A DNA stretch of 32,226 bases from Actinomycetes bacterium (GTDB lineage: Bacteria > Actinomycetota > Thermoleophilia > RBG-16-64-13): contig JAJZQZ010000007.1 in NCBI GenBank assembly GCA_021802965.1, positions 3,224 through 35,449 on the forward strand, written 5' to 3'. The first letter of the stretch is position 1. Every line of letters begins with the position of its first letter. The position numbers and the translations under genes were made by a program. This document shows, piece by piece, positions 1 to 8,025 of this stretch. The notes beneath the pieces were generated by a model. It saw only the letters and a list, made by a program, of their open reading frames with translations, was not told where the DNA came from and made no database searches.

Positions 1-117
1 GAGAAACCGCTGGCTGAGCGGTTGGCGTCGGGGGTCGAAGACAAGGCGCGCTTGGCGGCCGCCACCGCCGCGGTCGCGGTAGTCCAGCTCATGGACAGCG
101 CCGGAGGACGGATATGA
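1..117 (+). CDS. C-terminal end of an unknown protein (5' end outside window)
   Basis: The frame is open from the first base to a TGA at 115-117 and encodes about 38 residues, ending in an Ala/Val-rich stretch and the tail LMDSAGGRI. I do not recognise the family. Two things support it as real coding sequence. The stop overlaps the ATG of the following UPF0261 remnant (ATGA). The same tail and the same overlap recur at 1695-1865, where IMNSAGGRT precedes the intact UPF0261 gene. The Ala-rich end suggests a C-terminal helix. No function can be given from this fragment. Confidence 0.55.
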   Translation, partial: EKPLAERLASGVEDKARLAAATAAVAVVQLMDSAGGRI

Positions 118-214
118 ACCCAGGGACGAAGCGCATCGTACGGTCGGCACCCTTGATACCGCGATCTTCCACGCCAACGGAGTGGGCGGCAGGGAGACTT
201 CAAAGACGATGTGA
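114..214 (+). pseudogene. Decayed, internally deleted UPF0261 (Tm-1-like) gene remnant
   Basis: Bases 114-163 match the start of the intact UPF0261 gene at 1862: Met-Asn-Pro, then Lys, Ile-Val, then the VGTLDT motif. One base is missing before VGTLDT, which breaks the frame. Directly after VGTLDT the sequence jumps to the equivalent of about 2527-2570 of the intact copy, the IFHANGVGG segment, so roughly 600 bases are deleted. The restored frame ends at a TGA at 212-214. This is a relic of a paralogous copy and cannot make a functional protein. It lies immediately upstream of the HAD-like gene. Confidence 0.75.
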
Positions 215-268
215 AGCGGCCTTGTGGATACTGAGGGCGGGGCAGCGGCGAAAAGGGAAGGCTGGACG

Positions 269-1006
269 GTGATAGAGGCGAGATGGGTCGGCATCGACTT
301 CGGCCAGACGCTCTGCGACACGTCTCCTGAACGCACCTACTGGCTGATCGGAGACACGAGCAGAGAACTCGGGGAACCGGAGCTGGTTGACGCCCGCTGC
401 TACCGGTGGCGAACCATGAAGGAGAAGTACGGTTCCTGGTCTGCCATCAAAGAGGGGCATAGAGACGAGATAGCGAGTTACGTGTTCGATGGTCGACCGG
501 GCGCCGCGGAGATCTTTGCCTGTAAGGAGCAGCGGTTTACGAAGCTGGCCGATGGGTGTCTGGAGGCCATCGCGTACCTGAGGGACCAAGGCATCGCGGT
601 CTCAGTGGTCGCCGAATTGAAGAGGACGTTCGGGCCTATTGGGACGGACCAGGTCAGCAGGTTTCTCAGGGCCCAGAACGTCATCGACTACTTCGATGAG
701 TTGATTTCTCCACTGGGCAAGGTCGATCTCCGAGACAATTCAGTGGACGAAAGGTACCGGGGCCTTTCCAAAGAGGTGGGCGACATCTACGACTTGCTGG
801 CCGAGGATCTAGCCAAACGGGGCATCCGGACCTCGGAGGCGGTCATGGTGGGGGACAAGGAGTGGTCTGATCTCACCCCAGCCCAGCGCAGGGGCTTCAA
901 GGCTGTCCATTACATGGGCTTCACTGACCAAGGTCCGTCGAACGCCGACGCTACCATCCGACATTTCTCGGAACTGAAGACCGTTGTGAAGGGCGTCGCG
1001 CGATGA
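269..1006 (+). CDS. HAD-like hydrolase
   Basis: The protein is about 245 residues. Motif I is GIDFGQTL at residues 8-15, with the candidate nucleophile Asp10; the usual second Asp is Gly, as in many DxG-type HAD proteins. A Ser in the VSVVAE strand and a Lys in LSKEVGD are candidates for motifs II and III, and VGDKEWSD near residue 205 is a good motif IV metal-binding acidic loop. A phosphatase or phosphotransferase role is likely; the substrate is unknown. I chose the GTG at 269 because AAAAGGGAAGG lies just upstream, whereas the alternative GTG at 224 has no clear ribosome site. The stop overlaps the next gene as ATGA (1003-1006), so the two are translationally coupled. The gene lies between a decayed and an intact copy of a UPF0261 locus. 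Confidence 0.7.
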   Translation: MIEARWVGIDFGQTLCDTSPERTYWLIGDTSRELGEPELVDARCYRWRTMKEKYGSWSAIKEGHRDEIASYVFDGRPGAAEIFACKEQRFTKLADGCLEAIAYLRDQGIAVSVVAELKRTFGPIGTDQVSRFLRAQNVIDYFDELISPLGKVDLRDNSVDERYRGLSKEVGDIYDLLAEDLAKRGIRTSEAVMVGDKEWSDLTPAQRRGFKAVHYMGFTDQGPSNADATIRHFSELKTVVKGVAR

Positions 1007-1710
1007 GTGCCCCGAAGCGGCTGTTGATCGAGTATGAGGATGGGTCCACGCGGGCCGTCGAGTACGCCGCCCTGGACAAGCCGCTTCGGGAGGCACTGTC
1101 GAGGCTTGGACTCGCCCCCTCTCCTTCTGGGATAGCGGCATCGAAACACTATGCTGTGCTGCGCTGGGAAGACGGCTGGCAGGAGGTGGTCGCCGTAGAT
1201 AGGGATACTGCCGATCTCATCCGCTACTTCGTTATCAGGCGAATCGAGGATCGGGGCAGGCTTTCCTTCGAAGTCGGCGGCGAGTGGCCGGTTCTGTTCA
1301 TCATCGAACGAATGCCAGATGAGCTAGCCAGTGTCCTCGTCGTGGGAACGGATGGTTCGCAGCTCTATGCTCTTGACGGCGCACTTGAGCGGTTCGAAGG
1401 GACCTTCGCTGCCGGGGGTAAGCGAGAGTACGTGAAGTTCGACGGCACGAGCCCTCGCTCTCCGCAGCATCAGGGGCAGGGTTCGGAGGTCTTGGCGGCC
1501 ATGATCGACTCCGTAAGGACGGAAGTTGACCGTATGGGTACCACTTTGCAGGCAATACGCGGCACAGACGATTCCGGGCGCGTCCGCGCATACAGGGATG
1601 TGGCCGCAGGACTTGGCTTGATGGGCCACGAGCGGCAGGAAGATGTCTACGGATTGATAGAGATGCTTATGGAAATGGCTGCAAAAATAGATGAATGGAC
1701 CCTCTCATAG
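1003..1710 (+). CDS. Unknown protein coupled to the HAD-like gene
   Basis: This 235-residue soluble protein is not recognised. The N-terminal 130 residues look like alternating beta strands: RLLIEYEDGSTRAVEY at the start, then YAVLRWEDGWQEVVAV, then VLFIIERMP and VLVVGTDGSQLYAL. This suggests a small beta-rich sensor or binding fold. The C-terminal 75 residues are charged and predicted helical, and there is no signal peptide or membrane segment. The ATG overlaps the HAD stop by four bases, so the two proteins are probably made together and may act together. Its 3' end overlaps the ATG of the small ORF at 1695. High GC at third codon positions supports coding. The function is unknown. Confidence 0.65.
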   Translation: MSAPKRLLIEYEDGSTRAVEYAALDKPLREALSRLGLAPSPSGIAASKHYAVLRWEDGWQEVVAVDRDTADLIRYFVIRRIEDRGRLSFEVGGEWPVLFIIERMPDELASVLVVGTDGSQLYALDGALERFEGTFAAGGKREYVKFDGTSPRSPQHQGQGSEVLAAMIDSVRTEVDRMGTTLQAIRGTDDSGRVRAYRDVAAGLGLMGHERQEDVYGLIEMLMEMAAKIDEWTLS

Positions 1711-1865
1711 GACCGGCCGTTGGACGATATCAGGCAAGACTTGGAGCGCGAGAAATGCTGGGAGTGAAGCTTTCCCAGTCTGGGTTGTCGAAGGCGCCGG
1801 TCGCTGCCATCGCCGCAACGGCCGCTGTGGCCCAGATCATGAACAGCGCCGGAGGGCGGACATGA
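1695..1865 (+). CDS. Small ORF preceding UPF0261, similar to the tail at 1-117
   Basis: The frame runs from ATG at 1695 to TGA at 1863-1865 and gives 56 residues, ending in Ala-rich sequence and IMNSAGGRT. The tail closely matches the end of the partial CDS at 1-117 (LMDSAGGRI), and both stops overlap the ATG of a UPF0261 sequence as ATGA. It may be an intact small protein. More likely it is the 3' remnant of a larger gene that normally precedes UPF0261, because the first 20 residues look less conserved in style and overlap the previous gene. In plants the Tm-1 domain is fused to a TIM-barrel domain that bacteria usually encode next door, so loss of such a partner is conceivable. That link is inference only. 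Confidence 0.4.
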   Translation: MDPLIGPAVGRYQARLGAREMLGVKLSQSGLSKAPVAAIAATAAVAQIMNSAGGRT

Positions 1866-3094
1866 ACCCAGACAAGAAGCACATCGTGCTGGTCGGTACT
1901 CTCGATACCAAAGGCACGGAGTTCGCGTACGTGAGAGACATAATTGAAGCCGCAGGTCACACCACGATCAGCATCGACATGGGCACGGGTGCCCGCGGCG
2001 AGCTCGTGTTCGGCCCTGATCATACTCGGGAAGAAGTGGCCCAGGCGGGCGGGAGCACTATCGCCGAAGTCCTGGCGTTCGGCAGTGTCGGCCGCGAGAC
2101 CGAGATCATGCGGATCATGGCCGACGGCGCCAAAGCAATCTGCCAGCGACTGCATGAGTCGGGACGCATGGACGGCATTCTGTCTCTCGGGGGGACCATG
2201 GGCACCAACCTGGGGACTGAGGTCATGCGCGCCCTCCCGTTCGGGTTGCCGAAAGTCATGCTCTCGACGATAGCCTCGGGTGACACGCGGCCGTTCGTAG
2301 GCACCAAGGACATTACCATGCTCTCTTCCGTGGCCGATCTCGCCGGCCTGAACCGGATCACGGAGGTCGTGCTGGCGGCTGCCGCCTCGGCGGTCACGGG
2401 CATGGTCGCCGCGCCGCGGGTAACGGTCAGCAGCCGAGTGCTCATAGGCATCACCACCCTTGGCGGCACCACCAACTGCGCTCTGCAGGCCAAGCAGCAG
2501 CTGGAGGCCTGGGGCTACGAGGTGGTGATCTTCCATGCGAACGGTGTAGGCGGCAAGGCGATGGAAGAAATGATCGAGGAGGGTCTCATTCAGGCGGTCT
2601 TCGATCTATCGACCAACGAGGTGGTGGATCACATGTATCAAGGGTGGAGCGACGCCGGGCCCGACCGGCTTGTGCAGGCGGGCAAGATGGGGATACCCCA
2701 GCTTATCGCTCCGGGCAATATCGACCACATGATCTACTCGTCTACCGACTTGATCCCGACTCGGCTCAAAAGGCAGCACGTACACGTTCACGGTCCCGGT
2801 ATCAATGTCATCAGGACCAAGAGGAACGAGATGGTCGAGGTGGCCAGGTTTATGGCCGAGAAGATCAACCAGGCAACGGGGAGGACCGCGGTCATTCTTC
2901 CCCTCAAAGGTCTCTCGGTTCTGGATCTGTGCGAGAAGGAGTTCGACGATCCGGAAGCCAATACGGCGTTCTTCGAGACGCTCAAAGACTGTCTCAAGGG
3001 CGAAGTCGAGGTGAAGGAGGTCGACGTGCACGTGACGGATCCGTCTTTCGGCGCGGTCGGTGCGGAGATGCTGCATGAGATGATGCACGCGTGA
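1862..3094 (+). CDS. UPF0261 / Tm-1-like ATP-binding domain protein
   Basis: The 410-residue length is normal for UPF0261. Family landmarks in order are IVLVGTLDTKGTEF at the N-terminus, the glycine-rich ILSLGGTMGTNLG loop and PFGLPKVMLSTIASGDT in the N-terminal half, then VIFHANGVGGKAMEE, the AGPDRL segment, the IPQLIAPGNIDH segment and VILPLKGLSVLD in the C-terminal half. The family is named after the ATP-binding domain of tomato Tm-1; the bacterial enzyme activity is not established. The ATG at 1862 overlaps the small ORF's stop. An upstream in-frame start at 1691 would run through the small ORF and lacks family similarity. The stop is 20 bases from the acyl-CoA ligase ATG, so the protein probably works in the same CoA-ester or acid-processing pathway. 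Confidence 0.9.
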   Translation: MNPDKKHIVLVGTLDTKGTEFAYVRDIIEAAGHTTISIDMGTGARGELVFGPDHTREEVAQAGGSTIAEVLAFGSVGRETEIMRIMADGAKAICQRLHESGRMDGILSLGGTMGTNLGTEVMRALPFGLPKVMLSTIASGDTRPFVGTKDITMLSSVADLAGLNRITEVVLAAAASAVTGMVAAPRVTVSSRVLIGITTLGGTTNCALQAKQQLEAWGYEVVIFHANGVGGKAMEEMIEEGLIQAVFDLSTNEVVDHMYQGWSDAGPDRLVQAGKMGIPQLIAPGNIDHMIYSSTDLIPTRLKRQHVHVHGPGINVIRTKRNEMVEVARFMAEKINQATGRTAVILPLKGLSVLDLCEKEFDDPEANTAFFETLKDCLKGEVEVKEVDVHVTDPSFGAVGAEMLHEMMHA

Positions 3095-3114
3095 ACGAGG
3101 GGGGAGCCATCACC

Positions 3115-4695
3115 ATGGGGAATGGACAAACACCGCCGGTAATCGGCGCGCTGGTTGCGGAGCGGGCCCGGAGGCTAGGCGATCGCCCGTTCCTCCGGTT
3201 CAAGGACCAAGAGCTCACCTACGGCGACATGGACCGGCTCTCCAACCGCTGCGCGCACGCGTTCGCCGCGCTGGGGCTTGGTAAGGGTGACAAGGTGAGC
3301 ATCATGCTCCCGAACTGCCCGGAGTTTCTCCACCTCTGGTTCGGGGCGGCCAAGATCGGCGCCGTGGAAGTGCCCATCAACACAGCCTACAAGGGCGAGT
3401 TCCTGCGCCACATCGTCGACCAGTCGGATTCGCGGGTGCTGGTTGTGGACAGCCAGTATCTCGACCGGGTCGAGCTGATCCAGGACGATCTGAAGAAGCT
3501 CGAGCGGATCGTGATCTTCGGAGGCGGGCCGGCAGGGGCGGCCGCGGGGCTCCGGATTCCGGTTGTGACCTATGAGGAGTTCGTGGAGGCAGCTGAGGCT
3601 CCGGTGGAGGTCGAGGTCCGGCCGTGGGACCCCCAGAGCATCATCTACACCTCGGGCACGACCGGGGTCTCGAAGGGCGCCCTCGGGTGCCACAAGTTCT
3701 GGATCGTGGTGGCCGAGAAGATGCTGGAGTACCGGGAGGGCACCGCGGACGACGTCTTCTACACGTTTCTCCCTCTCTACCATTTCAACGCCCAGGTGCT
3801 GACCACCCTCACCGCACTCGTCGCCGAAGCGCGGATGGTGCTCTCCGACAAGTTCAGCGCGTCCCGCTTCTGGGACGATATGCGGGAGAGCGGCGCCACC
3901 CAGTTCAACTACCTGGGGGCGGTGATGCCCATCCTCGCCAAGCAGCCCGAGCGGTCGAACGATCTGGACAACCCGGTGCGCGTCGCCGTGGGAGCGGGCT
4001 GTCCGCCGGGCGTGATGGACCAGGTCGAGGAGCGCTTCGGCATCACCTGCATGGAGGGCTTCGGCATGACCGAGATCGGCATCCCCATCCATGTGCGCAT
4101 GCACGACCGCCGGCCGGGGTCCTGTGGCAAGCCGTTCGACATCTACGAGATGCAGCTGGTCGACGATTACGACCACAAGGTGCCGGTGGGCGAGCCTGGG
4201 GAGATCGTCTTCCGGCCGAAAGAGCCCTTCACCATGATGAGCGAGTACTACAACATGCCCGAGAAGACCCTGGAGGCCTTCCGCAACCTGTGGTTCCACT
4301 CGGGTGACCTCGCACGGCAGGACGTCGACGGCTACTACTACTTCGTCGATCGGAAGAAGGATGCGCTCCGGAGGAGGGGCGAGAACATCTCGTCGTTCGA
4401 GGTAGAGCGGGCCATCAATACCCATCCGGCGGTCTTGGAGTCGGCGGCGGTGGCGGTCAAGTCCGAGCTCGCCGAGGACGAGGTCAAGATCTGCGTCGTC
4501 CTGAAGCCCGGGCAGTCGCTTTCGCCGGAGGAGCTGATCGCCTACGCGAACGAGCGGATGCCTTACTTCGCCGTACCCCGCTACGTGGAATTCTTGGAGA
4601 GCCTCCCGAAGACCCCCACCGAGCGCACTCAGAAGTACCTGCTGAAGCAGGCGGGAGTCACGCCCGGCACGTGGGACCGGGAAGCGGCGGCGTGA
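3115..4695 (+). CDS. Acyl-CoA ligase / AMP-forming synthetase (CaiC-like)
   Basis: The 526-residue protein belongs to the ANL superfamily, which activates a carboxylic acid to an acyl-adenylate and then an acyl-CoA thioester in the cytoplasm. The AMP-binding P-loop YTSGTTGVSKG is at residues 178-188, GFGMTEIG (motif A5) at about 315, SGDLA with the ATP-ribose Asp at about 396, and the hinge region DRKKD followed by RRRGENIS at about 412-424. The C-terminal subdomain is complete. The N-terminal style (NCPEF, WFGAAKIGAVEVPIN) resembles the crotonobetaine/carnitine-CoA ligase group, but the substrate cannot be read. I chose ATG 3115, preceded by GAGGGGGGAG, over the GTG at 3091, which overlaps the UPF0261 stop. 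It is in an operon with UPF0261 and the thiolase. Confidence 0.92.
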   Translation: MGNGQTPPVIGALVAERARRLGDRPFLRFKDQELTYGDMDRLSNRCAHAFAALGLGKGDKVSIMLPNCPEFLHLWFGAAKIGAVEVPINTAYKGEFLRHIVDQSDSRVLVVDSQYLDRVELIQDDLKKLERIVIFGGGPAGAAAGLRIPVVTYEEFVEAAEAPVEVEVRPWDPQSIIYTSGTTGVSKGALGCHKFWIVVAEKMLEYREGTADDVFYTFLPLYHFNAQVLTTLTALVAEARMVLSDKFSASRFWDDMRESGATQFNYLGAVMPILAKQPERSNDLDNPVRVAVGAGCPPGVMDQVEERFGITCMEGFGMTEIGIPIHVRMHDRRPGSCGKPFDIYEMQLVDDYDHKVPVGEPGEIVFRPKEPFTMMSEYYNMPEKTLEAFRNLWFHSGDLARQDVDGYYYFVDRKKDALRRRGENISSFEVERAINTHPAVLESAAVAVKSELAEDEVKICVVLKPGQSLSPEELIAYANERMPYFAVPRYVEFLESLPKTPTERTQKYLLKQAGVTPGTWDREAAA

Positions 4696-4724
4696 TGGTG
4701 ACGAGATAGGAGGACTGAGGCCCT

Positions 4725-5993
4725 ATGCGTGACGTGTACATAGTCGGCGCCGGCATGACGCCGTTCGGCAAGCACTTCGACAAATCGGTCAAGGACCTCA
4801 CCGCCGCCTCCGTGCTCTGCGCCCTCCACGACGGAGGCATCGCGAAGGAGGAACTCGACGGGGTGTGGTTCGCCAACTCGACCTGGGGGTTCTTCAGTGA
4901 GCAGAACTTCGTTCGCGGGCAGGTGGCCTTGAAGGGACTGGGCATCCACGGGATCCCGGTGATCAACGTGGAGAACGCGTGTGGGGGAGGAGCCACGGCG
5001 CTCCATTCGGCTTGGCTGAGCGTCGCCTCGGGGCTGCATGAGTGCGCCTTGGCCGTGGGGACTGAGAAGCTGTGGCACGAAGATAAGGCCCTATCCTTTC
5101 GCGCCTTGCTCGGCGGCACCGACATGGAGACCATCGACGAGTTCCTCGAAGCCTGGAAGAACGTCTGCCCTGAGCTTCCCGACGAGGCTCCGCCGGAGAT
5201 CGCGGCCGCGGCCAACGGGGCCAGCCCCATCTTTACGATGGACCTCTATGCATGGATGGCGTGTGCGCACATGAAGCGTTACGGGACCACCCAGCGACAG
5301 ATAGCCGCCATCGCCTCGAAGAACCATTTCCACGGGTCGCTGAACCCGCTGGCCATGTACCGCACGGAGATGAGCATCGACGAGATCCTGGCCGGCCGCC
5401 TGCTCAGCTGGCCGGTGACGGTGCCCATGTGCGCGCCGGTATCCGACGGGAGCGCGGCGGCTGTGGTCTGCTCCCGGGAATTCCTCGAGCGGCTCCGCGG
5501 CAGGGCGGTCGCCGTGCGGCCGGTCAAGGTGCTTGCGTCGGTCATGGGCTCGCACACACCGCGTCCGTTGTCGGATGTCGAAAACGATACGGCTCGGATC
5601 GTCTCCCGCAAGGCCTACGAGAAGGCGGGCGTCGGCCCGGAGGACATCGACGTGGCCGAAGCCCATGATGCCTCGGCTTTTGGCGAGCTGCGGGTAACCG
5701 AGGCGCTTGGGTTCTGCGCACCTGGAGACGGAGGCCCCTTCGCCGAGTCTGGCGCGACCCGCCTGGGCGGGAAGTTGCCGGTGAACGTTTCGGGCGGGCT
5801 GGTGTCCCGGGGCCACCCCCTGTCGGCTACCGGACTTGCGCAAGTGCACGAGCTGGTCACCCAACTGCGGGGCGAAGCGGGCGATCGGCAGGTGAAGGGC
5901 GCGCGGATCGGGATCGCTGAGAACGGCGGCGGATTCGTGTATTTCGAGGAGGCGTCCATGCACGTCCACATCCTGGAGAAGGTGCCGCGGTAA
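4725..5993 (+). CDS. Thiolase family protein (SCP2-type)
   Basis: The 422-residue protein is a thiolase-fold enzyme acting on acyl-CoA esters. The nucleophilic Cys86 is in ENACGGGATAL, and the conserved His364 is in SRGHPLSATG. The C-terminal Cys-Gly-Gly of classical thiolases is replaced by AENGGGF, as seen in SCP2/lipid-transfer-type thiolases, so cleavage rather than synthesis, or a non-standard substrate, is plausible. An upstream AHDASAFGE segment provides another catalytic-loop His. AGGAGG lies 11 bases before the ATG. The gene is 29 bases downstream of the acyl-CoA ligase, suggesting that the ligase charges an acid to CoA and the thiolase processes a later 3-keto or related intermediate. 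SCP2 thiolases often have a DUF35 OB-fold partner, but no intact one follows here. Confidence 0.9.
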   Translation: MRDVYIVGAGMTPFGKHFDKSVKDLTAASVLCALHDGGIAKEELDGVWFANSTWGFFSEQNFVRGQVALKGLGIHGIPVINVENACGGGATALHSAWLSVASGLHECALAVGTEKLWHEDKALSFRALLGGTDMETIDEFLEAWKNVCPELPDEAPPEIAAAANGASPIFTMDLYAWMACAHMKRYGTTQRQIAAIASKNHFHGSLNPLAMYRTEMSIDEILAGRLLSWPVTVPMCAPVSDGSAAAVVCSREFLERLRGRAVAVRPVKVLASVMGSHTPRPLSDVENDTARIVSRKAYEKAGVGPEDIDVAEAHDASAFGELRVTEALGFCAPGDGGPFAESGATRLGGKLPVNVSGGLVSRGHPLSATGLAQVHELVTQLRGEAGDRQVKGARIGIAENGGGFVYFEEASMHVHILEKVPR

Positions 5994-6223
5994 CCCTGGT
6001 GCTTGGCCTGCGGAGCCGCCTCGCCCTCGACCCAGGCGTGGAGGGACGAATGGGCGGCGTGTCTTGAGAGTTTCGGTGTGCTCTAGGTCCTCGTGACGCC
6101 CGATTCTCTGTGCGACATAAGCTCCGAGGACACTATCCAAACAGGCGGTTTCCTGCTCGGGGCTATTGCTTTTTTGGAGGTGACCCCCCTGAACCGTGAC
6201 CCGGCGGAGCACGGGGCGTCAGG

Positions 6224-6982
6224 ATGCCACTCCATCCCTCCGCTCGACGTCCGTGCGCTCTGCGTCCCAGCCAGGTGCCGCTCTTTGGACTCATGCGCGA
6301 AGATAACCCCGGGATTCAGTGTCTGGATGACGGAGCGTCTAGACCAGAACGGCGTGGAGGCCTACATGAAGGGTTTCCCCGGGACGGCTACGGTGGACAA
6401 GGTCCTGGCGGTGACCGACATACTCTTGGCAGAGAAGCCACCCTCCACCATTGCACCGAGCACTACCACGACGACCTTGCCCCCCTCAGCCCCCGAGCCC
6501 CCTTGGTGACCACGACCACGCAGCTGGTTCCCACCGTAGACACGTTCCTGGGCCAGCTGCGACTCGACGTCAAGCCGCGCGAGGGTGTGCGGGCAGCCGT
6601 GGGCGGGCTTCGCGAGACCCCTTCCGACTCGATCGACTCTCGGAAGCGTCTCATCGAGGGTGAACTCGTCATCGAGAATCAGAGCGACGCCCCGTTCGCC
6701 TATCGACCGGACGACTTCCGCATCTACGTCGGGCCGTTCCAATTCCAGATCGCGGGAATGACGGCGTCCACCGACTTCCCCGTCAAGGACGAAGTCTTGG
6801 CGCCTGTTGAGGCGGGGGACCACCCGTTCCTGACCGAGGGCACCGTGGCGCCCGGTGAGACCCTGCATGGCTATCTGCTGACCTGGGTCGCCGACAAGGG
6901 GACTGAGACCTCAGGGCTCCAATACAATCCGAGTGACCCGGAGAGTGGCAAGAACAACTACATGATGAAGATCCAGCCCTGA
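6224..6982 (+). CDS. Secreted DUF4352-like protein, probably frameshifted
   Basis: Only the part after about 6505 looks convincing: roughly 155 residues with DUF4352/telokin-like features (LIEGELVIENQSDAPF, DDFRIY, then VAPGETLHGYLLTWV near the end). Upstream in this frame the sequence is low-quality. In a neighbouring frame, 6290-6509 encodes YMKGFPGTATVDKVLAVTD and then a Thr/Pro linker (STTTTTLPPSAPEPP) that would join naturally to the VTTTTQ start of the good domain. The switch point lies among C-runs at about 6475-6505. I infer one secreted or lipoprotein gene with a frameshift, real or from sequencing, and a decayed or unrecognised signal region. A GGAGGTGA near 6176 may be the original ribosome site. 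The protein would be extracytoplasmic; its role is unknown. Confidence 0.45.
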   Translation: MPLHPSARRPCALRPSQVPLFGLMREDNPGIQCLDDGASRPERRGGLHEGFPRDGYGGQGPGGDRHTLGREATLHHCTEHYHDDLAPLSPRAPLVTTTTQLVPTVDTFLGQLRLDVKPREGVRAAVGGLRETPSDSIDSRKRLIEGELVIENQSDAPFAYRPDDFRIYVGPFQFQIAGMTASTDFPVKDEVLAPVEAGDHPFLTEGTVAPGETLHGYLLTWVADKGTETSGLQYNPSDPESGKNNYMMKIQP

Positions 6983-8025
6983 TGGTGGGAACGGACTGAC
7001 GAGCCGCCTACCCAGTCTGAGCCTGTCGCCGCCGGGTGAATACTGAACACTGGGCGCCGGCTGAAATAGCTATATCGACGAGGCCGGCAAGGTGATCTGG
7101 CAGGGTAAGTGATTGCGGAGTCCCTGGCGACTCCTCGGAGCCCCTGGTACCGCTTTCCGCGGCATGATCCTCGAAGAGACCCACGTCTGCGTCAATGCGA
7201 GCCGCCGGTGACGCTCTGGGACCACGCGGTGATCGCCTGCTTCCTGTCCGCCGGAAAGTCCTCCCACGCGGTATCGTGCAGCCACAAGAGCGACTTCGCC
7301 CTCAAGGCGTCCCGCATGAGTTCCTCCGCGTCCTCGATGACCACTTTGATCAAACACGGGCAACTGCTCGAAAGGACCCCGGGGTCTTCAACAAAGATGT
7401 TCTTCTGCCGCAGCTCCGCGCACCGGAAGAAGTGCGCAGGACCCTCTATCGCCTCGATGACGTCCCGTGACTGCCCACGCCCTGGGTCAGGAAGGTAGGC
7501 AGGCCGACTGAGGGCGGAATCGGAGACTCCGCCTCGGCCGGCCCTCCGATGGGGCTGCCGTGCAGGCTGTACCCGCCGCCTCCTACGCCGCCGCTCTTCG
7601 GTGTAGGTGCAGCCGCGGGGCGATCGTCCCCCGGATGGTCTTCGTCCCGAGGGGCAGCACCACCCGCCCGTACATCTCGTTCCACAATTGAGCCATCGAG
7701 GTGTAGACGGGCGGCCAGCCCCACGAAGATACCCTCGGCTCCGGCGATGCGACCGAGGGTCTCGTTGCCCGTCCAGTCGCGCAGGGCGAGACACTCCTAT
7801 TCCATGGCCTGGGCTCATTTCCGCCTCCAAGTGCTTCAGGGGCCGAGGTTTCCGGCACGGATAGGCGGCGGTACAAATCTTAGGACCCGAACGGCCAAGT
7901 ACACACAGCGAGAGGGGAGCCACGCCCATGGTCATGAGCCTCGAGCGATTGTCCTCTTGTCTTTGTTAGCCCGGGCGGCCAGGCCAGGTGCTGGTCGCCG
8001 ATCATCCATGGAAGGGAGCATCATC
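6983..8025. other. 1 kb stretch without a confident intact gene
   Basis: No frame here reads as one credible protein. Open frames on both strands are arginine-, proline- and serine-rich shadows. Short minus-strand pieces do look protein-like but lie in three different frames; they are listed separately. The last 200 bases, before the hemoglobin gene, hold nothing I can name. No tRNA, IS element ends or repeats were seen. Confidence 0.5.
7192..7810 (-). pseudogene. Possible decayed minus-strand gene in several frames
   Basis: Reading the minus strand from about 7810 down, one frame gives LRDWTGNETLGRIAGAEGIF, the next gives TSMAQLWNEMYGRVVLPLGT, and the third gives DVIEAIEGPAHFF followed by DAEELMRDALRAKSLLWLHD, ending at a TGA at 7192. 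Each piece has sensible composition and GC-rich third codon positions, while the sequence between them does not. This is the pattern of a gene with two or more frameshifts. The family is not recognised. The plus strand antisense to the last piece is also open, so a chance open frame cannot be excluded. Confidence 0.3.

Noticed and set aside
3175-4425. Minus-strand open frame of about 416 codons over the acyl-CoA ligase
   Set aside because: It is a His/Arg/Leu-rich mirror frame of a gene with all ANL-superfamily motifs.
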